Assembly: GCA_033558025.1 (NCBI GenBank)
Contig: JAUCEF010000076.1
Span: 1-46,424, forward strand
Length of the DNA: 46,424 nucleotides
Direction: 5' to 3'
Source: Phytophthora sp. 'mugwort'
Taxonomy: Eukaryota; Oomycota; Peronosporomycetes; Peronosporales; Peronosporaceae
The translations under genes were made by a program, and so were the position numbers. Position 1 is the first letter of the stretch, and every line of letters begins with the position of its first letter. Under the pieces are notes generated by a model. It saw only the letters and a program-made list of their open reading frames with translations, was not told where the DNA came from and did no database searches. Below, one piece after another: positions 32,902-42,617 of this stretch.

Positions 32902-32974
32902 GAATAATTAACTCAATTGGTAGAGTATTTCGTTTACACCGAAAATGTTAGCGGTTCGAGTCCGTTATTATTCA
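32902..32974 (+). tRNA. trnV: tRNA-Val (UAC)
   Basis: Acceptor GAATAAT/ATTATTC, anticodon stem TTTCG/CGAAA with TAC, T arm AGCGG/CCGTT. It is the last of the R-Q-I-V cluster and 17 nt before rps12. Confidence 0.93.
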
Positions 32975-32991
32975 ATAAAATAACAAATAAT

Positions 32992-33372
32992 ATGTCAACA
33001 ATTAATCAATTATTTTTAAAAAAACAAAAACGTTTAGAAAAAAAAAAAAGAAATAAAAGTCCAGCTTTAAAACAATGTCCTCAACGTAAAGGTATTTGTT
33101 TAAAAGTTTATAATACAACACCTAAAAAACCAAATTCTGCTATGCGTAAAGTAGCAAAAGTACACCTATCTAGTAGGTATACAATAATTACTTATATTCC
33201 AGGTATTGGTCATACTTTACAAGAACATTCAATAGTATTAGTTAGAGGAGGTCGTGTAAAAGATTTACCTGGAGTAAAATATCATGTAATTCGTGGTAAA
33301 TATGATTTATTAGGGATTTATTCTCGAAAAACATCAAGATCAAAATATGGAACTAAAATACGAAGAGTATAA
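32992..33372 (+). CDS. rps12: Ribosomal protein S12
   Basis: Decoding-centre protein of the small subunit, 126 residues. It carries nearly universal blocks: [36 protein letters not shown] (residues 25-60), [35 protein letters not shown] (71-105) and the end [14 protein letters not shown] 32992 (MSTINQLF) is chosen; the longer in-frame start lies inside trnV. It is followed by rps7 in the bacterial str-operon order. Confidence 0.98.
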   Translation: MSTINQLFLKKQKRLEKKKRNKSPALKQCPQRKGICLKVYNTTPKKPNSAMRKVAKVHLSSRYTIITYIPGIGHTLQEHSIVLVRGGRVKDLPGVKYHVIRGKYDLLGIYSRKTSRSKYGTKIRRV

Positions 33373-33778
33373 AATAAAAAAATTATTTATAAATATGTTA
33401 TTAAAAAAAGGAAAAAAAACTTGTTCTGAAAACATATTTATAAATATTTTAATTACTTTAAAAAAAATTACAAAACAAAAACCGAATTTTATTTTATTTA
33501 AATCAATTGAAAATTTATTACCGAAATTAAAAGCAATAAGTATTCCAAATAAAAAACGAAATAAAAAAAAAAAAAAAAAAGATAGATATTTTTTAATGCT
33601 TTTAAATGAAGATAAACAAATTAAAAAATCGATATCGTGGTTACTTTTAAATGCAAATTTAAAAAACATAACAAACGAAATTATTCAAACTTCAAAAAAT
33701 AAAAGTAAAACAATCAATACAAAAAAACAATATTATAAAAATATAAAAAAATTAAAATTTAATCTTATTTTTGATTAA
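33347..33778 (+). CDS. rps7: Ribosomal protein S7
   Basis: Small-subunit head protein, 143 residues, basic, with Lys-rich runs. The start [35 protein letters not shown] matches the S7 pattern of a short helix followed by KFIN.LM..GKK..AE. Then come [18 protein letters not shown] and WLLLNANL segments. ATG 33347 lies within the last 26 nt of rps12 in another frame; the next ATG (33395) would remove part of the conserved helix, so the overlap is preferred. The frame includes a run of about 18 A (33556-33573) that is prone to sequencing error. The C-terminus is shorter and more divergent than in bacteria. Confidence 0.87.
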   Translation: MELKYEEYKIKKLFINMLLKKGKKTCSENIFINILITLKKITKQKPNFILFKSIENLLPKLKAISIPNKKRNKKKKKKDRYFLMLLNEDKQIKKSISWLLLNANLKNITNEIIQTSKNKSKTINTKKQYYKNIKKLKFNLIFD

Positions 33779-33838
33779 TTTTTTTAAAATACATTATTTA
33801 TCATTAAATAATTAATTATTACAAATTATAAAATTCTT

Positions 33839-34753
33839 ATGAAAAATTATTATTATATTAATAAAAAAAATTTACAAATAGAAACTACAACAAATGATTC
33901 TAATATCGATAAATTTCAAAATGATTTAAAAATTTTAAAAGAAATTAGTAATAATATACAAAATACACAAAAACATCCTTATCATTTAGTAGATCCAAGT
34001 CCTTGGCCTTTTATAATTTCTTTTGGACTTTTTTTTTTAACTTTTGGTGGTGCTATGTATTTTCATGGTTATATTGGCAGTAATTTCTTAATTTTAACAG
34101 GATTTTTAATGATTATTTTAACAATGTATACTTGGTTTCGTGATATAGTTAGAGAAGCTGTATATGAAGGTCAACATACTAAACAAGTACAATTAGGTTT
34201 AAGAAATGGTATGCTTTTATTTATTTTTAGTGAATTACTATTTTTTGTTAGTTTTTTTTGGGCTTTTTTTCATTCAGCTTTAGCACCAACACCTGAAATT
34301 GGATCTTTATGGCCACCATTAGGTATTGAAACTGTTAATGCTTGGGGTATTCCTTTATTAAATACTGTAATATTATTATCATCTGGGGCAACTATTACTT
34401 GGGCACACCATTCAATAGTTTTTGGTGATAGAAAAAATGCTATTTTAAGTTTAATTATTACAATTTTATTAGCTTTTTTTTTTACTTTAATTCAAGCCTA
34501 TGAATATATTGAAAGTACTTTTTCAATTTCTGATAGTATTTATGGTACAACTTTTTTTTTATTAACAGGTTTTCATGGTATTCACGTTATTGTAGGTACT
34601 ATTTTTATTATAGTAAGTACTATTAGATTAATTAATCATCATTTTACAAAACAACATCATTTCGGTTTTGAAGCTGCAGCTTGGTATTGGCATTTTGTAG
34701 ATGTTGTTTGGTTATTTTTATTTGTAGCAGTTTACTGGTGGGGAGGTAATTAA
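33839..34753 (+). CDS. cox3: Cytochrome c oxidase subunit 3
   Basis: Core membrane subunit of complex IV with no redox metals. 304 residues with seven predicted helices. Landmarks are HPYHLVDPSPWPF (residue 46 on), FFWAFFHSALAPTPEIGSLWPP near 140, TGFHGIHVIVGT near 240 and the end AAWYWHFVDVVWLFLFVAVYWWG. Compared with typical Cox3, which begins within a few residues of HPYHLV, this protein has about 45 extra N-terminal residues (MKNYYYINKK...NNIQNTQK), hydrophilic and Asn-rich. They are in frame from the first ATG; a non-ATG start nearer HPYHLV is possible. Confidence 0.97.
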   Translation: MKNYYYINKKNLQIETTTNDSNIDKFQNDLKILKEISNNIQNTQKHPYHLVDPSPWPFIISFGLFFLTFGGAMYFHGYIGSNFLILTGFLMIILTMYTWFRDIVREAVYEGQHTKQVQLGLRNGMLLFIFSELLFFVSFFWAFFHSALAPTPEIGSLWPPLGIETVNAWGIPLLNTVILLSSGATITWAHHSIVFGDRKNAILSLIITILLAFFFTLIQAYEYIESTFSISDSIYGTTFFLLTGFHGIHVIVGTIFIIVSTIRLINHHFTKQHHFGFEAAAWYWHFVDVVWLFLFVAVYWWGGN

Positions 34754-34777
34754 TTTATTAAAAAATTAATAATTTTT

Positions 34778-35497
34778 ATGGTTAGTCCTTTAGAACAATT
34801 TGAAATTTTACCTATTTTTCAAATACCTTTTGTATTTACTAATGCTTCTTTAATTTTAGTAATAGGTTTAGTTTATTTATATATATTTACATGTATAAAA
34901 ACTAAATTTATTCCAACACGTTTTCAACAAATTTTTGAAATGATTTTTAATATTACAATTGAATTAACTTATTCTAGTATAGGAAAAGCTGGTAAATATT
35001 TTGTTTCATTAATTTTTGTTGTTTTTTTTTTTATTTTATTATGTAATTTAATAGGAATGATTCCATACAGTTTTACTATAACAAGTCATTTAATTATTAC
35101 GTTTACTTTAGCATTAACAATTTATTTAGGTTTTAATTTAATTGGAATTAAAAAACATAAATTTAATTTTTTAAATTTATTATTACCTAGTGGTGCAAGT
35201 ATAGCATTAGTTCCCATCTTAGTACCTATTGAATTAGTTTCATACATTTTTCGTGTAATTAGTTTACCTGTACGATTATTTGCAAATATGATGGCTGGAC
35301 ATACTTTATTAAAAGTAATTGCAGGTTTTGCTTGGGCTATGTTAAATGTAAATAGTTTTATTTTTATGGCACATTTTATTCCATTAATAATTATTGTATT
35401 ATTGGTTGGTTTAGAAATTGCTGTAGCTTTAATTCAGGCATATGTGTTTACGATTTTAACGTGTATGTATATAAATGATGCTTTAAATTTACATTAA
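34778..35497 (+). CDS. atp6: ATP synthase Fo subunit a
   Basis: Forms the proton half-channels beside the c-ring. 239 residues and polytopic. The conserved segment VISLPVRLFANMMAGHTLLKVI (near residue 160) holds the essential arginine and the Asn, and the C-terminal VGLEIAVALIQAYVFTILTCMYINDAL holds the conserved Glu and Gln. ATG 34778 is 24 nt after cox3. No presequence is evident. Confidence 0.97.
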   Translation: MVSPLEQFEILPIFQIPFVFTNASLILVIGLVYLYIFTCIKTKFIPTRFQQIFEMIFNITIELTYSSIGKAGKYFVSLIFVVFFFILLCNLIGMIPYSFTITSHLIITFTLALTIYLGFNLIGIKKHKFNFLNLLLPSGASIALVPILVPIELVSYIFRVISLPVRLFANMMAGHTLLKVIAGFAWAMLNVNSFIFMAHFIPLIIIVLLVGLEIAVALIQAYVFTILTCMYINDALNLH

Positions 35498-35533
35498 TAA
35501 AATATACAAAAATAAGATATAATATTTTATATT

Positions 35534-35607
35534 GGAAAAATAGCTCAGTTGGTTAGAGTGGTAGCTTGTCACGCTATAAGTCGCGGGTTCAAGTCCCGTT
35601 TTTTCCG
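35534..35607 (+). tRNA. trnD: tRNA-Asp (GUC)
   Basis: Acceptor GGAAAAA/TTTTTCC, D arm GCTC...GAGT, anticodon GTC in GCTTGTCACGC, T arm GCGGG/CCCGT. Confidence 0.94.
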
Positions 35608-35641
35608 TTTAAATTTATTATATTTAAAAAAATTTATAAAT

Positions 35642-35995
35642 ATGTTATTAAATTATTCAAATATTTTTATATTCTTAATATTAAGTTTATTTTTATCAAT
35701 TTTAATTTTCATTTTATCTTTTAGTTTAATTAAACAAAAAGATGATTTAGAAAAGTTAACAGCCTATGAATGTGGATTTAATCCTTATGATGATGCTAGA
35801 AAAATTTTTGATGTAAAATTTTATTTAGTAGCTATCCTTTTTATTATTTTTGATTTAGAAGCTGTTTTTATTTTTCCTTGGGTTTTAACTTTAAGTTCAA
35901 ATTTTTCATGGGGATTTTGGACTATGATTGAATTTTTAGTTGAATTAGTTATAGGTTTTATTTATATTTGGTGTAGTGATGCTTTAGAATGGTAA
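35642..35995 (+). CDS. nad3: NADH dehydrogenase subunit 3
   Basis: Small membrane subunit of complex I, 117 residues and three helices. The loop between helices 1 and 2 carries LTAYECGFNPYDDARKIFDVKFYLVAILFIIFDLEAVFIFPW, including the conserved Cys of the active/deactive switch loop (AYECGF). The start is ATG 35642 (MLLNYSN). The 31-codon in-frame extension upstream lies in trnD. A 238-bp spacer follows, with short A/T inverted repeats but no gene. Confidence 0.97.
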   Translation: MLLNYSNIFIFLILSLFLSILIFILSFSLIKQKDDLEKLTAYECGFNPYDDARKIFDVKFYLVAILFIIFDLEAVFIFPWVLTLSSNFSWGFWTMIEFLVELVIGFIYIWCSDALEW

Positions 35996-36183
35996 ATTAT
36001 TTAAAAATATAAAAAAATTTATTGTTATTAAATTAAAAAAATTTTTATAAAATTATTTTAACTATATTAATTTTAATATAATTTTTTTTAATAAAATTAT
36101 ATTTTAATTTAAAATTAGTTAAAGTATATAATAATATTATATATAATTTAAAATTTTTTATATAATTAAATATTCTAAAAAAG

Positions 36184-36197
36184 TTTATTCTTTAAGA
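36184..36197 (+). promoter_or_regulatory. TTTATTCTTTAAGA motif upstream of atp9
   Basis: Same 14-mer as upstream of nad5, 36 nt before the atp9 ATG and at the end of a 238-bp gene-free spacer. A promoter that boosts atp9 or a 5'-end processing site is possible. Confidence 0.3.
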
Positions 36198-36209
36198 TAT
36201 TTTAAATAA

Positions 36210-36461
<252 letters not shown>

Positions 36462-36485
36462 TTAAAATTAAATCCTGAAAAATAT

Positions 36486-36505
36486 GATAAAAATTAATTT
36501 TTATC
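36486..36505. other. 20-bp perfect palindrome after atp9
   Basis: GATAAAAATTAATTTTTATC lies 24 nt downstream of the atp9 stop. The half GATAAAAATTAATT recurs in the atp1-nad5 spacer (21393-21406). It is a possible 3'-end hairpin. Confidence 0.5.
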
Positions 36506-36624
36506 GTATTTTATGTTATATATATACTAATACTGGTTATAGTATTTATTTTAGAAAAAAAATTATTTATTTTTTTAATATATAAATATTTATAATTATA
36601 AATATTTATAATTATTTTTTATTT

Positions 36625-37191
36625 ATGAAAGTATTAAAAAAATTTAGTCAATATTTATTACAGATTTTACCAATAATAAATTATACTTTATATAAAAATG
36701 AATTATGTATAAATATTTCTACAAAAAATTTAATTCCTATTTTATTTTTTTTAAAAAATCATACAAATACTCAATTTAAAGTATTATCAGAAATTTGTGT
36801 TATAGATTATATTAATAAAAAAAAACGTTTTGAAATAATTTATAATTTATTAAGTATTCGTTTTAATAGTCGTTTAAAAATTAAAATAATAATTAATGAA
36901 TTACAACCGGTAGATTCAATTATAAAAATATATCAATCAGCCAATTGGTGTGAAAGAGAAGTTTGGGATATGTTTGGTATTTTTTTTTTATACCATCCCG
37001 ATTTAAGACGGATTTTAACAGATTATGGTTTTGAAGGACATCCTTTACGTAAAGATTTCCCTTTAAGTGGTTTTTTAGAAATTTTTTATAATGAATTAAA
37101 AAAACGTGTTGTTTATGAACCCATTAATTTATCACAACAATACCGATTATTTGAATTTAATAATCCTTGGAATAATAAAATAAATATGTAA
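36625..37191 (+). CDS. nad9: NADH dehydrogenase subunit 9 (30 kDa)
   Basis: Peripheral-arm complex I subunit, 188 residues, the usual mitochondrial length. The signature [44 protein letters not shown] occupies about residues 106-150. The N-terminal half is divergent but ends in the conserved pattern V.S..ANW. It is followed by cob after 47 nt. Confidence 0.97.
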   Translation: MKVLKKFSQYLLQILPIINYTLYKNELCINISTKNLIPILFFLKNHTNTQFKVLSEICVIDYINKKKRFEIIYNLLSIRFNSRLKIKIIINELQPVDSIIKIYQSANWCEREVWDMFGIFFLYHPDLRRILTDYGFEGHPLRKDFPLSGFLEIFYNELKKRVVYEPINLSQQYRLFEFNNPWNNKINM

Positions 37192-37238
37192 TATTTTATT
37201 AATTATTTTTGCTTTTAGGTAATTTTTCATTTCATATT

Positions 37239-38414
37239 ATGAGATGGAATAAAAAATCATTATTTGCGATTCTTAATAATCATTTAATAGATTATCCTAC
37301 ACCTATTAATTTAAATTATTTTTTTGGATTCGGTTCGTTAGCTGGTATTATGTTAGTAATACAAATTTTAACAGGTATTTTTTTAGCAATGCATTATACT
37401 CCACATATTGATTTAGCTTTTAATAGTGTTGAACATATTATGAGAGATGTAAATAATGGTTGGTTAATTAGATATACACATGCAAATGGAGCATCTTTTT
37501 TTTTTATTGTTGTATATATTCATATTTTTCGTGGTTTATATTATGGTTCTTATATCACACCAAGAGAAGCTATATGGTCTTCTGGTGTAATTATTTTTAT
37601 TTTAATGATGGCTACAGCTTTTATGGGTTATGTTTTACCTTGGGGACAAATGAGTTTTTGGGGTGCAACTGTTATTACTAATTTATTTTCTGCAATACCC
37701 TTAATAGGAAAAGATATTGTTGATTGGCTTTGGGGCGGATTTGCTGTTGATAATCCAACATTAAATCGTTTTTTTAGTTTACATTTTACATTACCTTTTA
37801 TAATTGTGGGTGCCGTATTGATACATTTAATTTTATTACATGAAGTTGGTTCAAATAATCCTTTAGGTATTACATTAAAAAATGAAAATATACCTTTTTA
37901 TCCATATTTTTATACTAAAGATTTATTTGGATTAATGATCTTATTTTTGATTTTCTTTATTTTTATTTTTTTTTATCCTAATACATTAGGTCATCCCGAT
38001 AATTATATTGAAGCAAATCCAATGAAAACACCTTTACATATCGTACCAGAATGGTATTTTTTACCGTTTTATGCAATTTTAAGATCTATTCCTAATAAAA
38101 TTGGCGGTGTTATAGCTATGTTTGGTTCATTACTTATTTTATTAACAATACCTTTTACAAATTCATCTGAAATTAGAAGTACAGCTTTTAGACCTATATT
38201 TAAAATTTGTTATTGGTTATTAGTTATAGCTTTTTTATTATTAGGTTGGGTTGGACAATGTCCAGTTGAATATCCTTATACTGAAATTGGTATTATAAGT
38301 ATGATTTATTATTTTTTTTTTTTTATAATAATTATACCATTTTTAGGTAAATTAGAAACTTATTTAGTACGTTATAATATTAATAAAAAATCTTTAATAA
38401 ATAAAAATAAATAA
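37239..38414 (+). CDS. cob: Cytochrome b
   Basis: Membrane subunit of complex III that holds hemes bL and bH and both quinone sites. 391 residues. Visible features are the heme ligand helices around LAMHYT...[26 protein letters not shown] and [56 protein letters not shown], and the Qo-site [24 protein letters not shown] 37239 (MRWNKKSLF) is chosen over an in-frame TTG 30 nt upstream. This is the only one of three cob copies with an unbroken frame. The stop is 7 nt before the truncated nad11. Confidence 0.97.
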   Translation: MRWNKKSLFAILNNHLIDYPTPINLNYFFGFGSLAGIMLVIQILTGIFLAMHYTPHIDLAFNSVEHIMRDVNNGWLIRYTHANGASFFFIVVYIHIFRGLYYGSYITPREAIWSSGVIIFILMMATAFMGYVLPWGQMSFWGATVITNLFSAIPLIGKDIVDWLWGGFAVDNPTLNRFFSLHFTLPFIIVGAVLIHLILLHEVGSNNPLGITLKNENIPFYPYFYTKDLFGLMILFLIFFIFIFFYPNTLGHPDNYIEANPMKTPLHIVPEWYFLPFYAILRSIPNKIGGVIAMFGSLLILLTIPFTNSSEIRSTAFRPIFKICYWLLVIAFLLLGWVGQCPVEYPYTEIGIISMIYYFFFFIIIIPFLGKLETYLVRYNINKKSLINKNK

Positions 38415-38421
38415 TTTAAAT

Positions 38422-39993
38422 TGTATTCATTGTACACGTTGTGTACGTTTTGCTAATGAAATTTGTGGAATTGACGGTTTAGGTACAACAGGTCGTGGTA
38501 ATAAAACTGAAATTAATTTTTATTCTTCAAATATTTTTAAATCCGAATTTTCTGGTAATTTAGTAGATTTATGTCCTGTTGGTGCATTAACTTCTAAACC
38601 CTATACTTTTAAAGCACGTTCTTGGGAATTAAAAAAAAAAGAGGGTATTGCTATTTTAGATAGTATTGGTTCAAATATTAAAATTGATATTTTTAATAAT
38701 GAAATTATACGTATTTTACCTAAAACTAATTTTAATATTAATAAAGAATGGATATCAGATAAAACAAGATATTTTTTTGATAGTTTAAAATATCAACGAT
38801 TAAAATATCCATTATTAAAAGATAATCAAAACAATTTTCATAGGATTTCTTGGTTAGATGCTCTAAATATTATTAATAAAAAATTGATAATTACAGATAG
38901 TTTTAATGCTAAAAGTATTATTGGTGATTTAACTGATTTAGAATCTCTTTTTTTATTAAAAAAAAATTTAAATAAATTAGGAATTTCAAATGTAAATTAT
39001 GAACAATTTTTAAAAAATCGACAAATTAAGATAAATTCTGATTTAGCTTCAAATTTTTTATTTAATAATACTTTAAAATCTATTGAAGAATCTGATGTTT
39101 GTTTAATAATTGGTAGTGATATTCGTCAAGAAGGTTCTATTTTAAATATTCATTTAATTAATCGTTTAAAAAAAGGAAATTTTAAAATAGCATATATCGG
39201 TAATAAAATTAATTTTACTTATCCAGTAAAACATTTAGGATTAACTTTTAAAACTTTAATAAATATTATTTTAGGAAAACATGTATTTTGTAAACAATTA
39301 AAAAAAGCAAAAAAACCTTTAATTATTATAGGTAGTAATATTTTAAATCAAAAAAATGGTTTTTTTTTATTATCAAAATTAAAAAATTTATCATTTATTA
39401 ACCATAATATTAATTTCTTTAATTTTCAAACTTCTTTAATTAATTTTTTTGAAATTACTTTTCCAAAATCATTAAATATGTTAAATAATTCAAAATTATA
39501 TTATTTATTTAATACAAATTTACAAAATAAATTAAAAATAACTAAAAATAGTTTTGTTATTTATCAAGGACATCATTTTACTAAAGATGCTCAAAATTCA
39601 AATCTAATTTTACCTGGATTAACTTTTTTAGAAAAAAATGGAATGTATATTAATTTAGAAGGTTTTATTCAAAAAAATGAACAAATTTTAAATGTAAATA
39701 TAGAACAACGTAAAGATTCTATAATTTATAGAAATCTTTATAAATTTTTATTAAATAAAAATCAATCTAAATCAGAAGCTTTTTTAAAAATTAAAGATAT
39801 TTTACCTTATTTATTAAAAAAAAAAATAAAAATTATTTATAATTTTAGTTTTAATAAAAAATTTTTAAAAATTAATATTAATTTTTTAGATTCATTAATT
39901 AAAAATAATTATTATACAAATATATTAGAACAATATTCAAAAATATTGATTAATTCTAATAAAATTTTCAAAAATCAATCAAAATTATTATGA
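38422..39993 (+). pseudogene. nad11: 5'-truncated nad11 fused next to cob
   Basis: 523 codons, all in one frame, equal to residues 146-668 of the full-length gene at 42614-44618. The join falls exactly at TGTATTCATTGT (Cys-Ile-His-Cys). Upstream is cob spacer with no start codon, and an in-frame TAA lies at 38398-38400. Missing are the 2Fe-2S ligands, the HxxxCxxC cluster and the first half of the third cluster region, so a product could not work as the complex I 75-kDa subunit. The remaining frame is nevertheless undamaged, which suggests recent formation or constant correction by gene conversion with the complete copy. An undetected non-ATG start cannot be excluded. Confidence 0.88.
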
Positions 39994-40970
39994 TATACAC
40001 AATTTTAAAATTTTTAATTTTCATATTACCTTTATTAATTGCTGTGGCTTATTTTACTTTAGTTGAACGTAAAATATTAGCTTCTATTCAAAGAAGAAGA
40101 GGACCTAATGTTGTAGGTACTTTTGGATTATTACAACCATTAGCTGATGGTCTTAAATTATTCGTAAAAGAAACAATTTTACCAAGTAATGCTGATGTAA
40201 TTTTATTTATATTTGCACCTATTTTAGCTTTTTTTTTAAGTCTATTAAGTTGGACAATAATACCTTTAGGTTTTGGTATGTTTTTTACTGAATTAAATAT
40301 TGGTATTTTATATTTAATAGCAATTTCATCTTTAGGTGTATACGGTGTTATTATAGGTGGTTGGTCAAGTAATTCTAAATATTCGTTTTTAGGGGCTTTA
40401 AGATCAACAGCACAAATGATTTCATATGAATTAACTATTGGGTTTTCAATTCTTTCAGTAATTGTTTGTGCAAAATCTTTAAATTTAATTTCTATTATTT
40501 GGGCACAAAAAACGGTATGGTATTGTTTTCCTCTTTTTCCTATTTTTATAATTTTTTTTATATCTTGTTTAGCAGAAACAAATCGACATCCCTTTGATTT
40601 ACCTGAAGCTGAAGCTGAATTAGTTTCAGGTTATAATGTAGAATATTCTGCAATGGGTTTTGCATTATTTTTTTTAGGTGAATATGCTAATATGTTATTA
40701 ATGAGTAGTTTAACTACGATTTTATTTTTAGGTGGTTGGTTAGCACCTTTCCCTTTTAGTATAAATTGTATTAATTTTTTACCCGGATCTTTTTGGTTTA
40801 GTATTAAAATTTGTTTTTTTGTTGTTTTATTTGTAGTTGCTCGAGCTATTTTACCTCGATATCGTTATGACCAATTAATGCGTTTAGGTTGGAAAGTATT
40901 TCTACCTTTTTCATTATCCTGGTTTTTATATACTGCAAGTATTTTAATAAGTTTTAATTGGTTAATTTAA
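39990..40970 (+). CDS. nad1: NADH dehydrogenase subunit 1
   Basis: Membrane complex I subunit that contributes to the quinone entry chamber. 326 residues. Conserved blocks are [36 protein letters not shown] (residues 26-61), [18 protein letters not shown] near 135 and [41 protein letters not shown] near 190. The ATG overlaps the nad11 TGA by 4 nt, a sign of coupled expression where nad11 is intact. nad4L follows after 2 nt. Confidence 0.98.
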   Translation: MIYTILKFLIFILPLLIAVAYFTLVERKILASIQRRRGPNVVGTFGLLQPLADGLKLFVKETILPSNADVILFIFAPILAFFLSLLSWTIIPLGFGMFFTELNIGILYLIAISSLGVYGVIIGGWSSNSKYSFLGALRSTAQMISYELTIGFSILSVIVCAKSLNLISIIWAQKTVWYCFPLFPIFIIFFISCLAETNRHPFDLPEAEAELVSGYNVEYSAMGFALFFLGEYANMLLMSSLTTILFLGGWLAPFPFSINCINFLPGSFWFSIKICFFVVLFVVARAILPRYRYDQLMRLGWKVFLPFSLSWFLYTASILISFNWLI

Positions 40971-40972
40971 TT

Positions 40973-41275
40973 ATGAATATTTTAAATCATTTTATTTTTA
41001 CTTTTTTTTTATTCTGTCTTGGATTATTTGGTATAATTTTAAATAGACAGAATATTATTATTATTTTAATGTCTATTGAATTATTATTATTATCAATTAA
41101 TTTAAATTTTATTTATTTTGCAGTTTTAATTGATGATATAATAGGACAAGTTTTTTCTTTATTAATTTTAACAGTAGCTGCAGCAGAATCAGCTATTGGA
41201 TTAGCTATTATGATTATTTTCTTTAAATTATATGGAGATATTTCAATTTATAAAATAAATTTATTATCATTATAA
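40973..41275 (+). CDS. nad4L: NADH dehydrogenase subunit 4L at the terminal palindrome
   Basis: Complex I membrane subunit, 100 residues and three helices. The family's conserved Glu residues are in SIELLLLSINLNF and LTVAAAESAIGLAIMI. The start is ATG 40973 (MNILNHF). The codons for the final Ser-Leu are the 6-nt spacer of axis 3 (41267-41272), and the TAA stop (41273-41275) is the first triplet of the opposite arm. If the axis is a hairpin loop, the gene ends only by turning into its own complementary strand. Confidence 0.96.
   Translation: MNILNHFIFTFFLFCLGLFGIILNRQNIIIILMSIELLLLSINLNFIYFAVLIDDIIGQVFSLLILTVAAAESAIGLAIMIIFFKLYGDISIYKINLLSL
41267..41272. other. Palindrome axis 3 (spacer TCATTA)
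   Basis: Arms AAATTTATTA and TAATAAATTT flank the spacer, and reverse complementarity continues outward through nad4L, nad1 and nad11. The spacer is the inverse of that at axis 1. The arms are unequal: nad4L directly abuts the axis on the left, while one 60-bp repeat unit intervenes on the right. Confidence 0.9.
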
Positions 41276-41330
41276 TAAATTTATTTTATAAATTGAAATA
41301 TCTCCATATAATTTAAAGAAAATAAATTTA

Positions 41331-41633
41331 TTATAATGATAATAAATTTATTTTATAAATTGAAATATCTCCATATAATTTAAAGAAAATAATCATAATA
41401 GCTAATCCAATAGCTGATTCTGCTGCAGCTACTGTTAAAATTAATAAAGAAAAAACTTGTCCTATTATATCATCAATTAAAACTGCAAAATAAATAAAAT
41501 TTAAATTAATTGATAATAATAATAATTCAATAGACATTAAAATAATAATAATATTCTGTCTATTTAAAATTATACCAAATAATCCAAGACAGAATAAAAA
41601 AAAAGTAAAAATAAAATGATTTAAAATATTCAT
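41331..41633 (-). CDS. nad4L: NADH dehydrogenase subunit 4L, right copy
   Basis: Intact 100-residue frame, protein identical to 40973-41275. It is downstream of the full-length nad11 and nad1. Confidence 0.95.
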   Translation of the reverse strand: MNILNHFIFTFFLFCLGLFGIILNRQNIIIILMSIELLLLSINLNFIYFAVLIDDIIGQVFSLLILTVAAAESAIGLAIMIIFFKLYGDISIYKINLLSL

Positions 41634-41635
41634 AA

Positions 41636-42617
41636 TTAAATTAACCAATTAAAACTTATTAAAATACTTGCAGTATATAAAAACCAGGATAATGAAAAAG
41701 GTAGAAATACTTTCCAACCTAAACGCATTAATTGGTCATAACGATATCGAGGTAAAATAGCTCGAGCAACTACAAATAAAACAACAAAAAAAACAAATTT
41801 TAATACTAAACCAAAAAGATCCGGGTAAAAAATTAATACAATTTATACTAAAAGGGAAAGGTGCTAACCAACCACCTAAAAATAAAATCGTAGTTAAACT
41901 ACTCATTAATAACATATTAGCATATTCACCTAAAAAAAATAATGCAAAACCCATTGCAGAATATTCTACATTATAACCTGAAACTAATTCAGCTTCAGCT
42001 TCAGGTAAATCAAAGGGATGTCGATTTGTTTCTGCTAAACAAGATATAAAAAAAATTATAAAAATAGGAAAAAGAGGAAAACAATACCATACCGTTTTTT
42101 GTGCCCAAATAATAGAAATTAAATTTAAAGATTTTGCACAAACAATTACTGAAAGAATTGAAAACCCAATAGTTAATTCATATGAAATCATTTGTGCTGT
42201 TGATCTTAAAGCCCCTAAAAACGAATATTTAGAATTACTTGACCAACCACCTATAATAACACCGTATACACCTAAAGATGAAATTGCTATTAAATATAAA
42301 ATACCAATATTTAATTCAGTAAAAAACATACCAAAACCTAAAGGTATTATTGTCCAACTTAATAGACTTAAAAAAAAAGCTAAAATAGGTGCAAATATAA
42401 ATAAAATTACATCAGCATTACTTGGTAAAATTGTTTCTTTTACGAATAATTTAAGACCATCAGCTAATGGTTGTAATAATCCAAAAGTACCTACAACATT
42501 AGGTCCTCTTCTTCTTTGAATAGAAGCTAATATTTTACGTTCAACTAAAGTAAAATAAGCCACAGCAATTAATAAAGGTAATATGAAAATTAAAAATTTT
42601 AAAATTGTGTATATCAT
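41636..42617 (-). CDS. nad1: NADH dehydrogenase subunit 1, right copy, one frameshift
   Basis: 982 nt instead of 981. One extra A in the run at 41786-41793 shifts the frame near residue 276, so the readable protein ends ...[19 protein letters not shown]. Otherwise it is identical to 39990-40970. The extra base is in a homopolymer and looks like a sequencing error. Confidence 0.93.

Noticed and set aside
32917..32991. 25-codon N-terminal extension of rps12
   Set aside because: It is trnV read as protein; ATG 32992 is the normal S12 start.
35549..35641. 31-codon N-terminal extension of nad3
   Set aside because: It is trnD read as protein; Nad3 starts at ATG 35642 with the usual length.
37239..38414. 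Group I or II introns breaking cob in the left and second copies
   Set aside because: The breaks are one-base changes in homopolymers with no inserted sequence; the third copy is continuous.
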